DNA from: Trissonchulus latispiculum
Taxonomy: Eukaryota; Nematoda; Enoplea; Enoplida; Ironidae
Assembly (NCBI GenBank): GCA_030248195.1
Contig: JASAND010019833.1
Span: 1 to 64,000, forward strand
DNA length: 64,000 bases
Reading direction: 5' to 3'
The notes beneath the pieces are model-generated. The model worked only from the letters and a program-made list of their open reading frames with translations, did not search any database and had not been told where the DNA came from. Below, piece by piece: positions 58,101 to 64,000 of the stretch (position 1 is the stretch's first letter; the number at the start of each line of letters is the position of its first letter). Both the position numbers and the translations under genes were made by a program.

Positions 58101-59429
58101 CATAGTAACATCGTAATAAGTATACGAAACGTATCTATAATAGTTTGTCATGTCCTGAACTATATGTATGCCGAATTTCAAATACCAGTGACGAATGAAT
58201 AACTTGCTATCGACTGTGCTGTGTTTGGGGCTGCACATACAGCACGGTGGAAGCTAGAGAGTGCACCAACTAACATAGCTACAGTTCCCCCTTACTCCAG
58301 ACACAATTTTCACGAAGTTTCATATGTTTAGCCGTTTAAAGTAAGTCTACAGACAGCGTGCTATGGTTGCTGCATAAGAGTACAGCACGATAGCAGCACC
58401 GCACAGCGCTGCGCCTATGCTCATCTGTTCAGCGACCCCAATAACCCTTATATGCGTCCCACTAAATGGCTCAAAACAGCAGATTTAGGCCTATTTTTGA
58501 CTATCTTCTGTAGAGTTGGGACTTAGAAATTTTTCGAAAATGGCCGTTTGGACCGACTAACTTTGGACCGGCCGCCAGAACGGTCCAGGACCTAAATCAA
58601 AAATCGGCCAACGTTATGACACGCTACCCATCCCAAAGTTTCTTATGCAGCAAGTCGCGTCTCTCTAACTTGTTCCCTGAGCCCTGTGGCCGTGACACAA
58701 AATTGGCCTTTTTTGACCAAAAACGCCGTTTGGCCACTTTTGGCCGGCCGCACAGGTGGCATGCCGGGCCGGGCAGCGAAAAAATATAGCGCGGGGCACA
58801 TGGGACCATATCGGCATTCAGAAAATATAAACCTTTCCGGCTGAAAACGTCCACATCTTTCAAACACCTCTGCACAAAATTGCATTTTTCCAAGCGTGAC
58901 TTACACAGAAAAAAAAACAAACGGACCTAACTTGTCCGGAAGCGAAAATTTTCAAAGTTGAAGATTTTGGCCAAAACTTTTTTGCAACGTGTTGTACTCG
59001 TCGTGTAGATTCCAACGATACCAAACTTGCCGAGTTTCGTTCAGTATTGAGCTGGCACGGTGCTCGAACGAGTCTCAAAGGGCCGCGCAGCGCCTTTTAC
59101 ACCCATATTATAGGGGGTCGCTCTCGCGCCCCCCTATAATACGCTGAATAAATATTGAAAACACCGGCTGGCACCATCACGTGATAGTGGTAACGGTTTC
59201 TGCACAAATGCACAAAACTGTCAGACGTGCACAAACAAATTCGTGCTACAGCACAAATTTTTTCTGAAATTCTATCACACTATATAGCAAGGCAACCGTG
59301 GGGAAAAATTGAACACAGATTCTGCAAAAATCTCCGCTAACCTCACAAAATATGTGCTAGTATCGATAAAAAACGAGCAAAACTACAAATAGCAAAATCA
59401 TGAAATCAAAATTCTAGATTGAAGGTAGC
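58101..59429. other. Region after the tandem repeat, with a GGGGG/CCCCC hairpin
   Basis: No gene seen. A strong hairpin at 59106-59141 pairs TATTATAGGGGG with its complement around a 12-base loop. The stretch 58560-59100 is more GC-rich than its surroundings and may be a further repeat. The final exon of cyclin B3, if separate, should lie here or further left, but I could not find it. Confidence 0.35.
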
Positions 59430-59433
59430 TTAC

Positions 59434-59564
59434 TCGTGGGAATATTTGGCTTTGACAGTACGAATGTTTTTGGGCAAACTTTTATGCAACATTCCATTAA
59501 GGCGGTCCACAAGCGATTCCAAATCGGACAGTGCGTAGCCAGAATACAGAACATGATTGTTTGT
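59434..59564 (-). CDS. CycB3: Cyclin B3, sixth visible exon (C-terminal cyclin fold)
   Basis: Follows acceptor ATTGTTTAG and joins the previous exon in phase 0 (...EKLW | TNNHVLYSGYALSDL...). It encodes the YSGY-x-LSDL motif and a helix reaching KNIRTVKAKYSH. It either leaves at a GA|GTAAGC donor (59434), as expected because B3 cyclins continue with about 15-20 more residues, or ends in a TAA at 59430-59432. I prefer the donor. Confidence 0.75.
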
Positions 59565-59814
59565 CTAAACAATAAAACATAGTATTAAAATTAACCAAAA
59601 ATAGTATTACAACTAAAACTAAATAAATTTTTGAAAAAAATAAATAATAAATTTGCAAATATATACGTATAGTGCTTTACACACAGTGAGTTGCTAACAA
59701 AACACAACATAATGTACAGTATTTGACTGAAAAAAGAGGAACTAAAATAAAATGGAAACCGGGCAAGTCTAAGCATACACACTCTGCACCCCAACCAGTG
59801 AATGTTTATTCCAA

Positions 59815-59967
59815 GGGCCTTTTCAAGAAAGGGTAGAGTAGAGTCAAAATTAACTCGATCCTTTTCATGAAAGAGTTAAACAAGGGAAACTAAAGCTTGA
59901 GTGAAGTTAAAACTAGTTGAAACAGTTCTAACTCTACATACTCTACCCTTTCCTGAAAAAAAGCCCC
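59815..59967. mobile_element. MITE with GGCCTTTTCAAGAAAGGG ends, copy 2
   Basis: Inverted ends GGGCCTTTTCAAGAAAGGG and CCCTTTCCTGAAAAAAAGCCC. Same family as 48185-48423 but shorter. It lies inside a cyclin B3 intron. Confidence 0.6.
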
Positions 59968-60042
59968 ACAAGTTGCTCCCCCCCCTTCCTAAGCCAAGCC
60001 AAAATTTTCTGATGCAAAATTACTCAAGTTTGTAAGACTGAC

Positions 60043-60207
60043 CCAAAGCTTTTCCGCCGGCTCATCAGGACTCTTCATTCTAAGGGCCAGGAGAAAAACA
60101 GCGGCACCCAAACGACTGTCCCGTTCCGAGACAAAGTCATAGTACATGAGGGACATTTCCAGAATGAATCGAGCCAAAGTCAACAGGTCCATGGGAGCCC
60201 CCGTAGT
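60043..60207 (-). CDS. CycB3: Cyclin B3, fifth visible exon
   Basis: 165 bp, phase 0 at both ends, acceptor CTTTTGTAG and donor TGG|GTCAGT. It encodes MDLLTLARFILEMSLMYYDF followed by RLGAAVFLLALRMK, the start of the second cyclin fold, with the conserved L-x-LARFI-x-E-x-SL pattern. Confidence 0.8.
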
Positions 60208-60847
60208 CTACAAAAGATACATTAAGGTAGCATACAGAAGAAAAAAACAAACCAAAAAAAGAGAATAAAGGGTGTGGCAAAACACCAGAATCAGAATTGA
60301 TTGAAATACCCTTTTGCAGGGAAATTAGAAACTAAATTTTTTGATTCATTAGAGTACAATAATAATACGGCAAGTCAGTATTTTGTACCAGACAAGAACG
60401 CAATGACAAAAGTTTCAATCTACAATTACTGTGAAGCATGGTGGGACCATGGTGCATCCAAAAATCAAAAAAAAATCGAATAAATTGAAACTCTAATTTT
60501 TCCGAGCTATAGGTAATCTAAGGTAGGCGAGACGTAATACAAAATCCTTTCAACAAACGAACGGTGGCCGATTTTGAAGACAAGGAACCCAAACCCCAAA
60601 AAAATCTTGCCGAAAAGAACCAAAATTTTTCCGATTTATCATAACAAAAAGGCTATGCTGTCAAAACAGGAAGGACTGGAAATCGGAAAAAAGCAGCCTG
60701 CAAAATCACTAGCTTTTCCCCAACATTTTTCCCGGTAGGAAAACCGCTACCTATGTGTCAGAACAGCCACATATGGCCAAATTACAGGAAAAGGTATATA
60801 GGTATATATACGTATATACAGGTGTGTATATATATATTATTAATTAC

Positions 60848-61003
60848 TTTGGCATATCGTCTAAGGAATCGATAGGAAAGGGGCAGGCCGATATCGAATC
60901 CCAGCCGAGTCAATATGCTGATCTCCATTTCCAGAAGCTGATCTCGACTGTAGGCATCGTCACAGATGTAGATGAAATCGTCGGCAACAGGAGGCAGACG
61001 CTC
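60848..61003 (-). CDS. CycB3: Cyclin B3, fourth visible exon
   Basis: 156 bp, phase 0 at both ends, acceptor TTTTTCAG and donor AAA|GTAATT. It encodes ERLPPVADDFIYICDDAYSR, then MEISILTRLGFDIGLP and FLRRYAK. This completes the first cyclin fold: the KFD of the previous exon plus ER restores the B-type KF(D/E)E motif. High similarity to B3 cyclins in DDF-x-YICDDAY. Confidence 0.85.
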
Positions 61004-61485
61004 CTGAAAAAGCAAAAAACAATAAAAGACAATCTATATAAGAAGAAAGATTACGGCAGGAGAAAAAGAAATAACAGTAAAAACAAAACACCAATAAACT
61101 GAGGAGGATTTTCTAAGAACGACAAAAAAGTGGTAATGGGGAAGGTTGTAAAGGTAAACAGAAAAACCTAGGCACAAAAACAAGGTTCTTTTAATTGTTA
61201 GACGCTAAATAAGCGAAAAGGCAAAGCACGGAAAATAAATATACTTAACCAAAAAAATTCCGGCAAAAATTTTGAAAATTTTTAAAATATCCCACCCAAA
61301 AGTCCTAGAAATGAAATGTTGCAGAAGATTTAGCGAGACAGGAAAACAAAAAATAACGAAGTGAACGCGAAGCTAAAAATAAGAATATACCCTTACCCAC
61401 CCCAATAAAAACTCAAAGCTAACATTACTCTAAAGTGATACAACACTACAACAAACAGGTTCTTGTTACAAGTTACATTCCGTAC

Positions 61486-61555
61486 GTCAAACTTTGCCGC
61501 AATAAACATGGCCGTTGATCCAACCAACTGAAGCTCATCTTTGGTTACGTTCACT
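61486..61555 (-). CDS. CycB3: Cyclin B3, third visible exon
   Basis: 70 bp, acceptor TTTTTTCCAG, donor GAC|GTACGG. With the two bases CG from the previous exon it reads R-VNVTKDELQLVGSTAMFIAAKFD, a helix of the cyclin box. Too short to stand out as an open frame; found by joining neighbouring exons in phase. Confidence 0.8.
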
Positions 61556-62219
61556 CTGGAAAAAAATGACAAAATTCATTCAGCGAAGGGACAGTAAAAC
61601 ATGGTATTCAAAGGCCAAAGGCGAGCCGCCTATCCAGTAATGTACGACAAAAAATTTTACGACTAACTACATGAGACTCCAACCGCCGATTGCTGACATA
61701 ATTTTCTTGGGAGTGGGGTGGGCTGGGCCCTCCGTGCCCCGACGAAGAGACCTCACCCCCCCCAATTGTATTCTGATCCAAGATAACCCGGAAAATTGCT
61801 AAATTTTTACGATTTTTGCAGTACACTTTCAAAAATTGTTTCAGCGTCGTCGAATTTTTAACGAAATCCTAAGCCTAAAAATCTATAAAATTTGCCACTT
61901 TTAGCCGACACTTTTACACTACACGATAAAATGTAAAAGTTCCAAAATATTTTCAAGAATATTCCCCCCAATTTTAGATGGGCCCCCCTATTCACTTAGG
62001 CATAAAAATAAGCCAGGACGAAGCCAGGACAAATCCTAATTCGAAAAAATCAAAAATATGCCCCCAGCTTATTAGTGAACCCCCCAAAATTTCAGCCTAA
62101 AAATAAGCCGTAAAAAACTAAAAAAGCTGCCCCGAAGTCCTACGCCTTAACCCAGTCAGCTATACACAGCCTACTAGAGAGTACAACTTACGACTTGAGC
62201 ATCGGAAAACCCCCCTTAC

Positions 62220-62398
62220 CGATCCAAGTACATATCCGTCAGTTTGACCGCCAAATAGAGGGTTTCATGGTTCAGCTCGAAATTTTCCTGAACCTCCACC
62301 ATCCAATCGACCAGCACCATTCGCATCCCGATCGTAATCTCGCAGGCAGCAGACGCCGCCGACTTTCGATTCAAGTAGTCGCCAACCGTGAAGTAGAG
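62220..62398 (-). CDS. CycB3: Cyclin B3, second visible exon (cyclin box)
   Basis: 179 bp, acceptor GTGGTTGCAG, donor CG|GTAAGG in phase 2. It encodes LYFTVGDYLNRK, then the cyclin box core MRMVLVDWMVEVQENFELNH followed by ETLYLAVKL. VQENFELNHETLYLAVKL is characteristic of cyclin B3 rather than B1/B2. The protein is a regulatory subunit of a mitotic or meiotic cyclin-dependent kinase, acting in the nucleus. Confidence 0.9.
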
Positions 62399-62740
62399 CT
62401 GCAACCACAAACAAATTGAAAATATGCAAATTAGGTGTCTATACATGAATACACATCTCGTTTTCTCACCCACTATTAGCCTGTGTCTTGTTTTTAGCGC
62501 TTATTTGCTAGCAAAAAATAGCTGTCGTATTAGTAGAAAGTTTTCATGCAAGGAAGAGACTGTTGCTAAAAATGGACAAAATACAGTATATATGTATTGG
62601 TCAATGAAAATGGTCTCTCGTAACATACAGCAGTGATATGACTTCATTGGAACATTGTCATTAGAAATCTGTGTGCTAAATTTGCCCAACCGGGGGGGGC
62701 AATATATTGTATTAAACAAAATACTGTACCATCTAAATGT

Positions 62741-63190
62741 CAGTGAGGCGTCGTATCATTAAGAAGTGCAGAATTCAGACTTCTTAAAGCTGAATACGAC
62801 GTCTTACTACTTCTGAATAAAACTTTTAATCTCGGCCGCTGATTGACGTTAAAAGCAGCAGTTGCCTTCTGCTAGGTCACTTTTTTATGTGGACGAGGGG
62901 TCACTAAGCAAGGACCAACATAACGTGCATATAAACTTACACTAATTTGCGCCATGTTCACCACTGTTTAATCATATGCGTTAGAACACTATACCATTAT
63001 AAGCACGTTATGTTGGTCCTTGCTTAGTGACCCCTCGTCCACATAAAAAAGTGACCTAGCAGAAGACAACTGCTGCTTTTAACGTCAATCAGCGGCCAAG
63101 ATTAAAAGTTTTATTCAGAAGTAATAAGACGTCTTATTCAGCTTTAAGAAGACTGAATTCTGCACTTCTTAATGATGTGATGCCTAACAG
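62741..63190. mobile_element. 450-bp palindromic MITE in a cyclin B3 intron
   Basis: Arms of about 190 bp, about 95 percent identical by eye. The left starts CAGTGAGGCGTCGTATCATT and the right ends AATGATGTGATGCCTAACAG. Inner parts share GTGGACGAGGGGTCACTAAG. The centre is about 62935-63000. No target duplication found. The RNA could form a long hairpin inside the intron. Confidence 0.7.
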
Positions 63191-63844
63191 CCATCAAAAA
63201 TCTGTCAGCAGAAGTAACACGACAATTTTTGGGTCATGCACTGTATACACACATCAAAGTGAAAGTAGTTTCACCAAAAACAAAGTCGGTAAAAGCCGGG
63301 ACAATAAGCACGGGAAACTCTTCCCTTTAATTTGACTAGGGGGGGGCAGGGACGCCGTCCAGCGTCCAAGTCATACGCAACCATAAGGTGTGACCTCCAC
63401 ATATAAAATGTTTACAAAATTTGCACCTGGCTTTTTCCTAGGCCAAAATTTCTGGAGGGGAAAGTCGACGGGGGGGGCTATGAGGGCACTAATTTCTGGG
63501 CGGGGGCTGAAATTGTGCCAAAAGTTGCTTAAAAAGTCGGTAGTTTTTGCTGCGGAGCTGAAAACTGAACAATGTTTAACTTAAATTTAAGCTCAAAATG
63601 GCTAAAAATTGCTGGAAAAGACCTAAAACTCCGACGAAGGCGGAAAAGTTTTCAAAATTTACCCTCAAACCCCTATTTTTCGGTGAGACTAATTTCTGGG
63701 GGACACCACGCCTTGCCCTACCCTCCTGTAGGAAAAAGCCAGTGCCCCATGGGTGGGCACCAATCCACAATCCAAGTCATTTATTCCCCAGCATTATTGA
63801 AAATGTACATAAGAATCGGAAAATTATGAAACTAAAATATATAC
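63191..63844. other. Cyclin B3 intron with G-rich tracts
   Basis: Several G runs (63340, 63470, 63500). Open frames here have no recognisable product. Confidence 0.35.
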
Positions 63845-63940
63845 CTCTCGTCGTCGATAATAATCAAAAATATCCTGGGCATATTCCGCCACCTGGGCCA
63901 CATCATGAAGCATTCCACGGTCATAGTCTGTCAAGAGATC
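63845..63940 (-). CDS. CycB3: Cyclin B3, first exon within the window
   Basis: 96 bp, acceptor TTCTTTTAG, donor GAG|GTATAT, phase 0 at both ends. It encodes LLTDYDRGMLHDVAQVAEYA then QDIFDYYRRRE, the conserved helix before the cyclin box (E-Y-A-x-DIF-x-Y). The N-terminal part with the destruction box lies beyond position 64000, so the gene is incomplete here. The neighbouring introns hold MITEs. Confidence 0.8.
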
Positions 63941-64000
63941 CTAAAAGAATCACAAAGAAAAAACAAACTTAATTACAAAAAATTCACTAATTATATACAT

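Noticed and set aside
59106..59160. Helitron 3' end (hairpin followed by CTGA)
   Set aside because: The hairpin is strong, but the bases after CTGA do not fit the usual A/T insertion point and no 5' TC end or Rep/helicase is seen.
62733..63198. 8-bp duplication around the 450-bp palindrome
   Set aside because: CTAAATGT and CCATCAAA do not match; only a shifted CCATC(T/A)AA similarity exists.

Overview
The window looks like nuclear DNA from an invertebrate animal. Coding sequence is spread over GT-AG introns, the base composition is AT-rich with many microsatellites, and the recognisable genes are animal-specific: an aminergic seven-helix receptor, two DEG/ENaC sodium channels and cyclin B3. 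I cannot name the phylum from sequence alone. Host coding sequence fills well under a tenth of the window. Most of the rest is transposable elements, many of which can be delimited to the base by target-site duplications (TSDs).

Layout. 0.5-2.5 kb: a complete aminergic GPCR on + (840-2399). 3-10.5 kb: mostly empty, with small inverted-repeat elements and SINEs. 10.5-16.7 kb: a decayed non-LTR retrotransposon (L1/Tx1-like) on +. Its ORF1 region carries a NADAR (YbiA/DUF1768) domain downstream of the zinc knuckle, and a TTAA-flanked DNA element sits exactly between the NADAR stop codon and ORF2. 16.7-21.7 kb: a Gypsy-like LTR retroelement on - with gag and a signal-peptide ORF but no pol. 22.9-31.8 kb: DEG/ENaC gene 1 on - (exons 31799-30795, 25321-25146, 23183-22922). 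Each of its two introns is filled by a long inverted-repeat (foldback) element. 33.2-35.6 kb: DEG/ENaC gene 2 on - (exons 35639-34632, 34119-33944, 33624-33231), a tandem paralog with the same splice phases and a poly-asparagine tail. 36-58 kb: dense mobile DNA, including hAT-type elements with 8-bp TSDs, foldback elements with 9-bp TSDs, a reverse-transcriptase fragment inside an inverted-repeat element, SINEs, a four-level nested insertion stack (49.35-54.17 kb) and a 153-bp tandem repeat. 59.4-64 kb: at least six exons of cyclin B3 on -, with the 5' end beyond the window.

The single most interesting object is the retrotransposon carrying a NADAR domain. NADAR proteins act on ADP-ribose linked to other molecules, including nucleobases, so this could be an element-encoded counter to host ADP-ribosylation. 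Second is the collection of independent short-repeat-armed inverted elements, several delimited by perfect TSDs, and their placement in both introns of one channel gene.
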